Position numbers and translations under genes: made by a program. This document shows, piece by piece, positions 1-7,346 of a stretch of 46,657 bases of DNA. The stretch comes from an uncultured Ruminococcus sp. Lineage in GTDB: Bacteria; Bacillota; Clostridia; Oscillospirales; Ruminococcaceae. A model generated the notes under the pieces. It was not told where the DNA came from. It worked only from the letters and a program-made list of their open reading frames with translations, and made no database searches. The stretch is from positions 1 to 46,657 of the forward strand of contig CAADWP010000066.1 in the NCBI GenBank assembly GCA_900752785.1, in the 5' to 3' direction. The first letter of the stretch is position 1. Every line of letters begins with the position of its first letter.

Positions 1-1715
1 ATCTTTATGAGGTTGCACTGAATGCCGAAGGCTGGCAGAGCAGCGGCGTTGCAGATATCAAAAAGCTTGATGTTTACACCGATCCTGATAAGCGTGATCC
101 GAATATTGGAGAAATAACTCCGGTTGAGCCCGATGAAAACGGACATTTCTTTAATTCTACATTCGAGTCCGGTACAGACGACTGGTCAGGCAGAGGCGAC
201 GCTTCTGTAAAGATTGATTCGTCGGTAAGCAGCAGCGGAAGCAAATCGCTTGCTGTTACAGGGCGTACCGATTCATGGAACGGCGCGGCTATTTCTCTCA
301 ATACCTCCGCTTTCAATCCGGGAAAAAATTATGGTTTCAGCGTTATGGCAATGCAAAACGAAACTGCTTCCGAGAATTTCAAGCTTACACTTCAGTGCAG
401 TATAGACGGTGAAGAGCAATATATCAACGTTGCAGAGGGAACAGGGGAAAAGGGCAAATGGGTTCAGCTTGCAAATCCAAGCTTTACCATTCCCGAAGGT
501 GCTTCAAACCTCATTCTTTACGTTGAAACAGCTGACACTACCACAAATTTCTATATTGACGATGCTATCGGCGCTCTGGAAAATAAGATTCCCGATTCCG
601 GTATTACTCCTGAAAAATACATTATCGGCGATCTTAACAATGACGGAAGAATAGATATTTTCGATGTTGTTCTTGAAAGAAAGGCCGTTTTAAACGCTTT
701 CGCAGGCACACCGAATACTCCTGCTGCCGATATTGATCAGGACGGAAATGTAGGCGTAAACGATCTGGTTCTTATTTCAAAGTATGTTCTTTGCGCAATT
801 GATAAATTCCCAACCGTTACAACAACTACAACCACAGCAACTCCCGGTACAACTACAACTGTTACCACTACTAAAAATTCCGAAAACGCATCCGCTTATA
901 TGGATAAGATAAGAGATACTATCACAAACAACGTTCCCTCATCTATTACAGGAAGCGCCAATAGTGATTGTAAGGAAGAAAAGATTTCTTATTATTCAAC
1001 AATTGCCAAGAAAAACAAAAATGCAGTCGTTATTCTGCCTCCTAATTATTCGACAAGCAAGAAATATCCCGTTGTTTATGTAAATCACGGTATTTTTGGT
1101 TCAGAAAGCGACATGGTAGGTTATTGTAAGTCTATTGGCGGAAACCTTATGAAAAGCGGCGAAGCTGAGGAAATGATCCTTGTAAGCTGTGCAATGTATA
1201 CAAGCGAAACTTCTGATCAGTGTCAAGGATTTACATCTGAAGAATGTGCAAGATACGACGCATTCAGAGAGGATCTTATCGAATGTCTTATGCCTTATAT
1301 GGAAGAGCATTACTCGATAAAAACAGGCAGGGAAAATACAGGTATCTGCGGTTTCTCAATGGGCGGCAGAGAATCTCTCTACATTGGCATAACACGTCCT
1401 CAATATTTTGGATATATCGGCGCTGCTTCTCCTGCACCCGGAATTACTCCTGCAACCGATATGTTTATGCAGCATCCCGGAAATATGCAGCCTTCCGAAT
1501 TCAAAGTTCAGGATCACACCTATGACCCATATTTACTTATGATAACAGGCGGAACAAATGATACTGTTGTCGGAACATTCCCAAAGGAATATCATACAAT
1601 GCTTGAAGCTAATGGTCAGCCTCATATCTGGCAGGAGATTCAAGGCGGAGGTCATGATGCAAGCTGTGTAAATCCTCTTATGTATAATTTCCTCAAAAAT
1701 GCTTTTAAAGCGTAA
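1..1715 (+). CDS. Dockerin-containing xylanase / CE1-like esterase, 5' end missing
   Basis: Secreted plant-cell-wall enzyme whose start lies left of the window; the reading frame is open from base 3, giving about 570 visible residues. The first residues end with EGWQSSGVADI, which resembles the C-terminal strand of GH11 xylanases (EGYQSSGSA). A CBM22-like beta-sandwich follows (about residues 40-195), then a two-repeat dockerin (calcium loops GDLNNDGRIDIFD and DIDQDGNVGVND), a Thr-rich linker, and a CE1-type esterase similar to feruloyl or acetyl xylan esterases. The esterase has the nucleophile motif GFSMGG (Ser at nt 1356-1358), a likely Asp in GGTND and a His in GGGHD. GH11-CBM22-dockerin-esterase is an architecture known from Ruminococcus cellulosomes. 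GH11 is inferred from about 25 residues only; dockerin and esterase calls are firm. A hairpin terminator follows directly. Confidence 0.88.
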   Translation, partial: LYEVALNAEGWQSSGVADIKKLDVYTDPDKRDPNIGEITPVEPDENGHFFNSTFESGTDDWSGRGDASVKIDSSVSSSGSKSLAVTGRTDSWNGAAISLNTSAFNPGKNYGFSVMAMQNETASENFKLTLQCSIDGEEQYINVAEGTGEKGKWVQLANPSFTIPEGASNLILYVETADTTTNFYIDDAIGALENKIPDSGITPEKYIIGDLNNDGRIDIFDVVLERKAVLNAFAGTPNTPAADIDQDGNVGVNDLVLISKYVLCAIDKFPTVTTTTTTATPGTTTTVTTTKNSENASAYMDKIRDTITNNVPSSITGSANSDCKEEKISYYSTIAKKNKNAVVILPPNYSTSKKYPVVYVNHGIFGSESDMVGYCKSIGGNLMKSGEAEEMILVSCAMYTSETSDQCQGFTSEECARYDAFREDLIECLMPYMEEHYSIKTGRENTGICGFSMGGRESLYIGITRPQYFGYIGAASPAPGITPATDMFMQHPGNMQPSEFKVQDHTYDPYLLMITGGTNDTVVGTFPKEYHTMLEANGQPHIWQEIQGGGHDASCVNPLMYNFLKNAFKA

Positions 1716-1722
1716 ATAAATT

Positions 1723-1768
1723 AAAAAATCGGTATGCCGTATTATTTACAGTATGCCGATTTTTTTTT
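1723..1768 (+). terminator. Rho-independent terminator after the xylanase/esterase gene
   Basis: A 14-position stem (AATCGGTATGCCGT against ACAGTATGCCGATT, with two G-U pairs and one mismatch) is followed by nine T residues, eight bases after the stop codon. Confidence 0.85.
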
Positions 1769-1832
1769 ATATTTATAATTGTTAAAATTAAATGGTAAAT
1801 GATAGCCTTTAAGCTTTTTTTCATAAAAGTAC

Positions 1833-1861
1833 TTGTAATTGATTTTAAAAAGTGATATAAT
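1833..1861 (+). promoter_or_regulatory. Sigma-A promoter for the papain-like gene
   Basis: TTGTAA (1833-1838) and a perfect TATAAT (1856-1861) are 17 bases apart, about 30 bases ahead of the ribosome binding site of the next gene. Confidence 0.6.
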
Positions 1862-1896
1862 TATTATAAATAAACAAATCATAGGGGGGATAATGC

Positions 1897-2469
1897 TTGG
1901 AAGAATATATTTATCTTGTTTTAGCTCAGACAGGTACAAAACCCGCAAGATTTTTTAGATTCTTCACAAAGAAGCCATATAATCATGTTTCACTTTCCGG
2001 AGATGTTACTCTGTCAGAAATGTACAGTTTCTGTCGTACATACAGACATTTACCTCTTCCTGCAACTTTTAATAAAGAAATTATAGGTAAAAGCACTCTC
2101 GGATGTTTTCGCACTATCCCATGCGAAATATACCGAATCCCGGTGACTAAAGCACAAAAAGCCGCATACCACCGTATTATACAACATTTTACAATTAACC
2201 GCCGAGTCTATTCCTATAATATACTTGGACTTCTTGCCGTTTATTTTAATATAGAGTGGAAGAGGGAAAAAAGACTGCTCTGCTCACAGTTCGTTGCATA
2301 TACTATGGATAAAATTGGTATTCCACTGGAAAAGGCTTTCTGCCTTTACACGCCGGATGATTTTCGGAACTTTCCCGGTGCAACACTTTTTTATACCGGT
2401 GAGCTTAACAGCTTTTATTACAGTATGCATTCAGATGTTATCGCAAAAAGAAATCAGATATGCCATTAG
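1897..2469 (+). CDS. YiiX/YebB-like permuted papain-fold hydrolase
   Basis: A 190-residue protein with the hallmarks of the permuted NlpC/P60 (papain-like, YaeF/YiiX) family: an early His in PYNHVSLS (about residue 30) and a late Cys in LLCSQFVAYTMD (about residue 130), the reverse order to classical NlpC/P60 enzymes. Family members are thought to cleave amide, thioester or ester bonds of lipids or peptides; the substrate here is unknown. No signal peptide or membrane helix is visible, so it is probably cytoplasmic. The start is TTG at 1897, chosen because AGGGGGGA sits six bases upstream; the nearby ATG at 1893 is in another frame that closes quickly. Its end overlaps the convergent small membrane ORF by 39 bases. 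Confidence 0.75.
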   Translation: MEEYIYLVLAQTGTKPARFFRFFTKKPYNHVSLSGDVTLSEMYSFCRTYRHLPLPATFNKEIIGKSTLGCFRTIPCEIYRIPVTKAQKAAYHRIIQHFTINRRVYSYNILGLLAVYFNIEWKREKRLLCSQFVAYTMDKIGIPLEKAFCLYTPDDFRNFPGATLFYTGELNSFYYSMHSDVIAKRNQICH

Positions 2470-2736
2470 TCTAATTTCATCAGGTGATATTATATATGCA
2501 CCACAGTAAAATTTGCTCTCAGGATCAAGCCACGATAAGCTGAATTCAACGCTATGCTCCAATATCTGTATTGACGCAGTTCCTTTATTCATATTAAGAC
2601 TTGCAGGGGCTATTTTCTCATCTGAAATTCTGTTATATGAATTTGCATAGGAATTTAAAAACATCCATGAGCCAATAGTCATAATAATATAAATAAGAAT
2701 TATTCTGACTACGGTTCTTTTCTTTTTTCTAAACAT
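2431..2736 (-). CDS. Small single-pass membrane protein, unknown function
   Basis: A 101-residue ORF beginning with a basic segment (MFRKKKRTVVR), then one hydrophobic helix (about residues 10-28), and an outside tail of about 70 residues. I do not recognise the family. It has a good ribosome binding site (GAGGTGA, 2741-2747) and starts 34 bases after the spoIIP stop codon on the same strand, so it is probably co-transcribed with spoIIP and may be expressed in sporulation. Its last 39 bases overlap the convergent papain-like gene, leaving no room for a terminator between them. Confidence 0.6.
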   Translation of the reverse strand: MFRKKKRTVVRIILIYIIMTIGSWMFLNSYANSYNRISDEKIAPASLNMNKGTASIQILEHSVEFSLSWLDPESKFYCGAYIISPDEIRLMAYLISFCDNI

Positions 2737-2770
2737 TATTTCACCTCAAAGCCTTGCAATACGCAGGCTT

Positions 2771-3949
2771 TTATTTTTTCATAGAGTTAAGAAGTTCGCC
2801 GAGAGAACGTCCCAAAAGCTGACCCGCATATTGTGCCTGTTCAAGGGTATTTCCATGAGACCCTACCTCTACAAGCAGACTGCCTGTTGTCAGATCCTGA
2901 TTATAATGCCTGTAATCAAACAATATTGGCCTTGTAAATCCTGGATTATCCCCTTCAAGCTTTTGCTGAAGCGTACAGGCAAAATGAAAATTCTTCATAT
3001 AATTCGGCATATCTAAAGTACCATCATCACAGCCTGATATTATCATAATTTGCGCCGCCTCTTTACCGTCTATCTCAATATATGGCTGATAAGCATAACC
3101 GTCCCCCGATATGGCGTCACGGTGAATATCCAAAGCTACTTTTATACTCGGATACTGCTCGAGAACAGGTACTATTGATTCGCGGCTTCGTACATATGAA
3201 CCATTATATGAAGGATAATCATGTATTGTTCTGACATGAATTACTCCGATCCCCTGCGCTTCAAGTTCCGCCTGTATAGCGTCCCCTACCATTATCATGT
3301 TTTTTGTCTCGTCTGTACTGCGGTAGTTGAATGACGGATCAAAGTTTTCACGTACAAATGGTTCAAAGCTTTCCGTCGTATGAGTATGATATATAAGCAC
3401 CTGAGGCTCTGAAGTATCGCTTACAGTAAAATTTGGAAGATATTGGCTTTCATTTACAAGAGTCTCATTAGGAATAGTAGTTTTATTGTTTACTTGTCCG
3501 CCTTTTTCAAGATTGAAAAAAGCATTTCCACTGTATGCGCTGTAAGTTGTTCGTATTATTTTTCCTCCTGCTGACCATTGATTATCAGATGGATAAGGCT
3601 TCTCTCCCGGATTATCTGAGGTCATTTCCAGCGGACTTTTTAATTTTACTACCTTTCCCCTATCGTCCTTTTCTTCATTAAAGCCGTACCCTTGAGAAAG
3701 AATAAGACTTCCCTCAAGAATATCTTCATTGGAAACAGGAGGCTTAATTATATATTCATTGCGTTCGCCGCGATTATCGGCAGAAACCTCAGCCGAAGGA
3801 GTTCTTTCCATATTCATGACTGCTCTGTCATTGAGTACTTTTTTCAAACCCTGTGTGCCATGCATAGATGCAGCAACAGCAACAGGCAAGATCATCAAAG
3901 TGCAGACCTTTATTAATCCGGTTTTTTTTCTTCTTTTTCGATGCGTCAT
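2771..3949 (-). CDS. spoIIP: Stage II sporulation protein P (N-acetylmuramoyl-L-alanine amidase)
   Basis: SpoIIP cuts peptide stems from peptidoglycan during septal thinning and engulfment, working with SpoIID and SpoIIM at the mother-cell membrane. The 392-residue protein has a basic N-terminus and one membrane segment (about residues 12-30), a variable linker, and the SpoIIP catalytic domain with LIYHTHTTESF (zinc-ligand His, about residue 187), ALDIHRDA (about residue 274) and the C-terminal LLVEVGSHGNT motif. Length and motifs fit the family. The ATG at 3949 follows a strong GAGGTGAGGA site. A sigma-E-like promoter lies upstream, as expected for this gene; spoIID and spoIIM are not in the window. 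Confidence 0.95.
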   Translation of the reverse strand: MTHRKRRKKTGLIKVCTLMILPVAVAASMHGTQGLKKVLNDRAVMNMERTPSAEVSADNRGERNEYIIKPPVSNEDILEGSLILSQGYGFNEEKDDRGKVVKLKSPLEMTSDNPGEKPYPSDNQWSAGGKIIRTTYSAYSGNAFFNLEKGGQVNNKTTIPNETLVNESQYLPNFTVSDTSEPQVLIYHTHTTESFEPFVRENFDPSFNYRSTDETKNMIMVGDAIQAELEAQGIGVIHVRTIHDYPSYNGSYVRSRESIVPVLEQYPSIKVALDIHRDAISGDGYAYQPYIEIDGKEAAQIMIISGCDDGTLDMPNYMKNFHFACTLQQKLEGDNPGFTRPILFDYRHYNQDLTTGSLLVEVGSHGNTLEQAQYAGQLLGRSLGELLNSMKK

Positions 3950-3981
3950 ATCCTCACCTCATTAGTATAACCTTTCATTGA

Positions 3982-4012
3982 ATTATATGCGGACAAATTT
4001 AATTTTATATCA
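3982..4012 (-). promoter_or_regulatory. Possible sigma-E-type promoter of spoIIP
   Basis: On the minus strand CATATAAT (3982-3989) matches the sigma-E -10 pattern CATACAnT, and TGATATA (4006-4012) resembles the -35 pattern KMATATT. The 16-base spacing is one base longer than usual. The assignment leans on the known sigma-E control of spoIIP in Bacillus. Confidence 0.45.
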
Positions 4013-4052
4013 ATTTTTCACCGCATTTTTCGACTTTGAATCTCATACAATT

Positions 4053-4185
4053 ATAGCAAACGAAAAATATATTTGGAGTTTGCTATTTGCCGATACGCAC
4101 GAAGCGAACATAGCGAGCGTATGTGCGAGGCAATTTAAATCAATTTTTTATAGTGAACGTCAAATTATTTTTGACGTTCACTATA
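4053..4185 (+). repeat. Cluster of three inverted repeats upstream of the deacetylase gene
   Basis: Three successive dyads: ATAGCAAAC/GTTTGCTAT (4053-4061 and 4078-4086); a GC-rich one, ATACGCACG/CGAGCGTAT, with one A-A mismatch (about 4093-4122); and a perfect 15-base dyad TATAGTGAACGTCAA/TTGACGTTCACTATA with a 7-base spacer (4149-4185). The last ends five bases before the ribosome binding site GAGGTGA of the deacetylase gene, so it could be an operator or an RNA hairpin affecting translation. The cluster may also be a small MITE-like element. Confidence 0.6.
4121..4149 (+). repeat. Dispersed 29-base repeat, copy 1
   Basis: The 29 bases starting ATGTGCGAGGCAATTTAAAT recur at 36303-36331 with one difference (G or A at position 5). 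Both copies are intergenic and in the same orientation. No function is known. Confidence 0.65.
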
Positions 4186-4203
4186 AATACGAGGTGAATT
4201 TAT

Positions 4204-5106
4204 ATGTACAGGTGTTATAATCCAAAACGTTTTATAGAATTGCTTTTTATTGATATGATCGTATTTGCAGTATGCGCTATTTTCTTTTTTATCGGAAAAG
4301 CAGTATTCAGCTCATCTGCCGACAATTATAGCGATAAACCAGTATTTTTGCCAGTAATAATGTATCATAGTGTTTGCCAAAAAAGCCCAAACGAATATGT
4401 TGTAACTCCGGAACAGGCAGAATCCGATCTTTTATGGCTTAAAAAAAACGGTTACGAAACCGTAACCGCACAAGAGCTTGTAGATTATACGTCAGGAAAG
4501 GGCGAGCTTCCGGAAAAACCGGTTATGATTACCCTTGACGACGGTTTTTACAATAATCTTTCGGAATTTCTTCCGCTGCTTGAAAAATACGACATGAGCG
4601 CAATTATTTCCGTTGTGGGAAAATATACAAGTGACAATGCTGCGGCAGATCCCCACGTTACAAACTATTCCTATCTTACATGGGAAGACATTTCCTCGCT
4701 TTTAAATTCCGGACGAATAGAAATAGGAAACCACACCTACGATATGCATTCAATTAACAACGGACGAAGAGGCTGTGCAAAGCTCACATATGAAACAAAC
4801 GAAGAATATGCCGAAAAATTTAAAGCAGATATTGGACTTCTGCAAACTGAACTGCATATGAACACAGGAGCGTCCCCCATTACCTTTGCATATCCGTTTG
4901 GCAGTCTCAGCCGCGAAAGCATTCCGCTTCTTCGTGATATCGGAATAAAAATGACCTTGACCTGCTATGAAAGTTACAACTACATAACACGTAATCCTGA
5001 TTGCCTTTTTGGTATAAACCGTTATAACCGAAGCGGAGCATACTCCACTGAAGAATTTATGCAAATGCTAACGGCTGAACCTCAGTCTGCTATAAAAACA
5101 GAGTAA
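4204..5106 (+). CDS. Membrane-anchored polysaccharide deacetylase (CE4)
   Basis: A 300-residue NodB-homology protein. One membrane helix (about residues 13-35) anchors it; the catalytic domain follows, with VIMYHSV (about residue 53), TLDDGF (the TFDDG motif with the catalytic Asp and metal Asp), EIGNHTYDMH (metal ligands H-x4-H) and FAYPFG. Enzymes of this type remove acetyl groups from peptidoglycan GlcNAc or from xylan; the YHSV-type N-terminus and membrane anchor resemble PdaB-like and other cell-wall deacetylases, so peptidoglycan is the likelier substrate. The start follows GAGGTGA at 4191-4197. A 15-base perfect dyad just upstream suggests regulation. The gene is divergent from spoIIP. 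Confidence 0.88.
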   Translation: MYRCYNPKRFIELLFIDMIVFAVCAIFFFIGKAVFSSSADNYSDKPVFLPVIMYHSVCQKSPNEYVVTPEQAESDLLWLKKNGYETVTAQELVDYTSGKGELPEKPVMITLDDGFYNNLSEFLPLLEKYDMSAIISVVGKYTSDNAAADPHVTNYSYLTWEDISSLLNSGRIEIGNHTYDMHSINNGRRGCAKLTYETNEEYAEKFKADIGLLQTELHMNTGASPITFAYPFGSLSRESIPLLRDIGIKMTLTCYESYNYITRNPDCLFGINRYNRSGAYSTEEFMQMLTAEPQSAIKTE

Positions 5107-5148
5107 TAAAATTTACTTCTATTTAAGTTTTTTATTATGATACTCTGT
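5092..5148 (-). terminator. Terminator at the end of the metA operon
   Basis: Read on the minus strand, ACAGAGTA (5148-5141) pairs with TACTCTGT (5105-5098), with an AT-rich extension interrupted by a bulge, and then a TTTTAT run. It overlaps the stop region of the convergent deacetylase gene. Confidence 0.5.
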
Positions 5149-5164
5149 ACCATTATCCCTACAA

Positions 5165-6112
5165 TCAAAGATTAGTCTCCCAGAACCAATTGCGCACCTC
5201 AAGCTCGTCAAGATTATATGGCGTTTTCTGGTAAACGCAGTAATTAAGCCAGTTGGTAAACATTAGATTTGCCGTACAGCGCCACGAAAACAGCGGTATA
5301 TTATTAGGATCGTCATTTGGAAAATAATTATAAGGAAGCTGAATATCCAATCCTTTTTTTACATCACGAAGATATTCGTTAGCAATAGTATCTCTGTCAT
5401 ACTCTGAATGTCCGGTTATAAAATATTGTCTTCCGTTTTTGTTAGCCACAATGTGAACTCCCGAAATATCGGAAGATGTCAGGATCTCAAGCTGAGGTAT
5501 TCGTTCAATATCTTCACGTCTGATCTCGGTATTTCGTGAATGTGGAACATAAAATACATCGTCAAAACCGCGAAGCAAAGTACAATTGCTTACCTCCGCT
5601 CTGTGAGGAAAAATACCGAACATTTTCTGACTAAGGGTATATTTAGGTATTCCGAAATGGTAATATAAGCCAGCCTGAGCAGCCCAACAAATATAAAGCG
5701 TTGAAAAGACATGGGTCTTTGACCATTCCATTATCTGAGTTATTTCTTCCCAGTAATCCACCTGTTCATAATCAAGAAGCTCAACAGGAGCGCCAGTGAT
5801 TATCATGCCATCGTAACGCTCGTCCATTATCTCATCAAATGTCTTATAAAACGCTTCAAGATGATGACTGGAAGTATTTCTTGACACATGGGAAGCCATT
5901 TGAAGTAAATCAACGTCCACCTGCAAAGGTGTATTGCTAAGCAAGCGCAGGAGCTGACACTCAGTCTCGATTTTTTTAGGCATGATATTGAGGATGACCA
6001 CCCTTAGCGGACGAATATCCTGGTGCTCAGCCCTGTCTTTTGACATTACGAATATATTTTCTTCTTCAAGCGTTTTGAATGCCGGAAGCTCCGATGAAAT
6101 CCTGATAGGCAC
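5165..6112 (-). CDS. metAA: Homoserine O-acetyltransferase (MetA family)
   Basis: First committed step of methionine synthesis: acylation of the hydroxyl of L-homoserine. The 315 residues match the MetA family over the whole length. The catalytic triad falls exactly at Cys142 (YICWAAQ), His235 and Glu237 (TGHSEYD). Residue 111 is Glu (GAPVELL); in this family Glu111 goes with acetyl-CoA use and Gly111 with succinyl-CoA use, so the older name homoserine O-succinyltransferase is probably wrong here. The start is GTG at 6112, preceded by AAAGGAG. It is the last gene of the long minus-strand run that starts at 11871, 91 bases after its neighbour. No SAM riboswitch is visible in that 91-base gap, unlike metK at 20112. 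Confidence 0.93.
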   Translation of the reverse strand: MPIRISSELPAFKTLEEENIFVMSKDRAEHQDIRPLRVVILNIMPKKIETECQLLRLLSNTPLQVDVDLLQMASHVSRNTSSHHLEAFYKTFDEIMDERYDGMIITGAPVELLDYEQVDYWEEITQIMEWSKTHVFSTLYICWAAQAGLYYHFGIPKYTLSQKMFGIFPHRAEVSNCTLLRGFDDVFYVPHSRNTEIRREDIERIPQLEILTSSDISGVHIVANKNGRQYFITGHSEYDRDTIANEYLRDVKKGLDIQLPYNYFPNDDPNNIPLFSWRCTANLMFTNWLNYCVYQKTPYNLDELEVRNWFWETNL

Positions 6113-6203
6113 TTCAAATCGCTCCTTTCTGTATTATTAATCATTATCCACAACGCAAGGGACTTGTCCTCTTTATTCACTGATATGAGATTATAACAGC
6201 TTT

Positions 6204-6596
6204 TTATGTGGATAGGTTATCAGTGTTTTTTTTACAATTTTTGCAGCCGTTCATAAAATTATCTATATTTTCGGCAGTATCGCTATCCGCGGAAATGAAT
6301 CTCAATTTACGAAGATTTTTATACTTGCTCGTATCGGAAAGCGTGAATGTTACTGTATTGATTCCTTTTAAGCAGCTTTTGAACATGACAGAACGTACCA
6401 AACCATCACAAAGAAAAAGGTCTCCTCCGTCGCTGTAATCATAAACAATAGTACGATCGCCTTCATAGGAATAGGCAATAAAGCCTATGACATTTCCTTT
6501 GTCAAAAGCCTCAGTAATATGAAGCATTGAGCCTTTTGAAGCATCGACAACGGATTCATAACCCTCTGTTGAAAATTTCTCCTGAATTTCAAGCAT
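6204..6596 (-). CDS. Unknown small protein coupled to rluB
   Basis: A 130-residue soluble protein without signal peptide or membrane helices. The central part (GFIAYSYEGDRTIVYDYSD followed by a GLVRSVMF helix) has a strand-strand-helix rhythm that vaguely recalls a GNAT acetyltransferase fold, but no acetyl-CoA P-loop is clear, so I give no function. The C-terminus has a CKNCKK cluster. The ATG lies one base after the rluB stop codon, which implies translational coupling, and metA follows 91 bases later. Confidence 0.65.
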   Translation of the reverse strand: MLEIQEKFSTEGYESVVDASKGSMLHITEAFDKGNVIGFIAYSYEGDRTIVYDYSDGGDLFLCDGLVRSVMFKSCLKGINTVTFTLSDTSKYKNLRKLRFISADSDTAENIDNFMNGCKNCKKNTDNLST

Positions 6597-6597
6597 A

Positions 6598-7329
6598 TTA
6601 GTTCTCCTTGCCGACAGCGCTTCGCAAAGCCCTCAGTTCTTCAGCAGTAATTTCGCGATAATCTCCGGGTTTAAGCATACCAAGCTTAAGGGGACCGATG
6701 CTTATTCTGCGGAGTCTGGCAACTTCAAGCCCTACGGCCTCGCACATCTTACGGATCTGACGATTTCTGCCCTCTTTTATCGTAATAAGTATAACGACAC
6801 GCCCCGGTTCTTTATCTTTGACTACAACTGATGCAGGAAAAGTTTTTTTACCGTCGATCTCAACTCCCTCTGAGAGAGCTACAAGTTGTTCATCACTGAT
6901 ATCAGGTCTGACTGTTACACGATAAGTTTTTGAAACATGACGACTTGGATGCATTATGCTATTGGCAAATTCTCCGTCGTTTGTGAAAAGGAGCAATCCC
7001 TCGGAATTTCGATCAAGCCGTCCAACGGGATAAACTCGCTCCTCAACTTCCCCGAGCAGATCCATAACGCACCGCCTGTCAAGCTCATCCGAAACTGTCG
7101 TAACATATCCCCTCGGCTTATTCATCATAATGTAAAGAAATTTTTTCTTTTTCGGAACATATAATTTTTCACCGTCAATAGTTATAAGGTCTTTATATCC
7201 GCACTTATCGCCAAGCTTTATAGGTCTGCCGTTAACTTTTACCCTTCCCTGACTTATAAGCTCCTCAGCTTTTCTTCTTGAACAATAACCGCAGTCGGCT
7301 ATCATTTTCTGTATTCTTATTTTTTCCAC
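6598..7329 (-). CDS. rluB: RluB/RsuA-family rRNA pseudouridine synthase
   Basis: Converts a specific uridine of rRNA to pseudouridine; in the RluB group the target is in the 23S rRNA peptidyl-transferase region. An S4 RNA-binding domain (IRIQKMIADCGYCSRRKAEE, then GRVKVNG, residues 1-60) is followed by the catalytic domain with GRLDRNSEGLLLFTNDG, whose Asp is the nucleophile, and the later GRNRQIRKM motif. The 243 residues are usual for the family. The start is GTG at 7329 with GGAG five bases upstream, 17 bases after the dacF stop. The order scpA-scpB-...-dacF-rluB is common in Clostridia. Confidence 0.95.
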   Translation of the reverse strand: MEKIRIQKMIADCGYCSRRKAEELISQGRVKVNGRPIKLGDKCGYKDLITIDGEKLYVPKKKKFLYIMMNKPRGYVTTVSDELDRRCVMDLLGEVEERVYPVGRLDRNSEGLLLFTNDGEFANSIMHPSRHVSKTYRVTVRPDISDEQLVALSEGVEIDGKKTFPASVVVKDKEPGRVVILITIKEGRNRQIRKMCEAVGLEVARLRRISIGPLKLGMLKPGDYREITAEELRALRSAVGKEN

Positions 7330-7346
7330 TTTATCTCCGATTCTGC

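Noticed and set aside
3978..4220. 80-residue plus-strand ORF ahead of the deacetylase gene
   Set aside because: No ribosome binding site, passes through the three inverted repeats and overlaps the deacetylase start; composition not protein-like.
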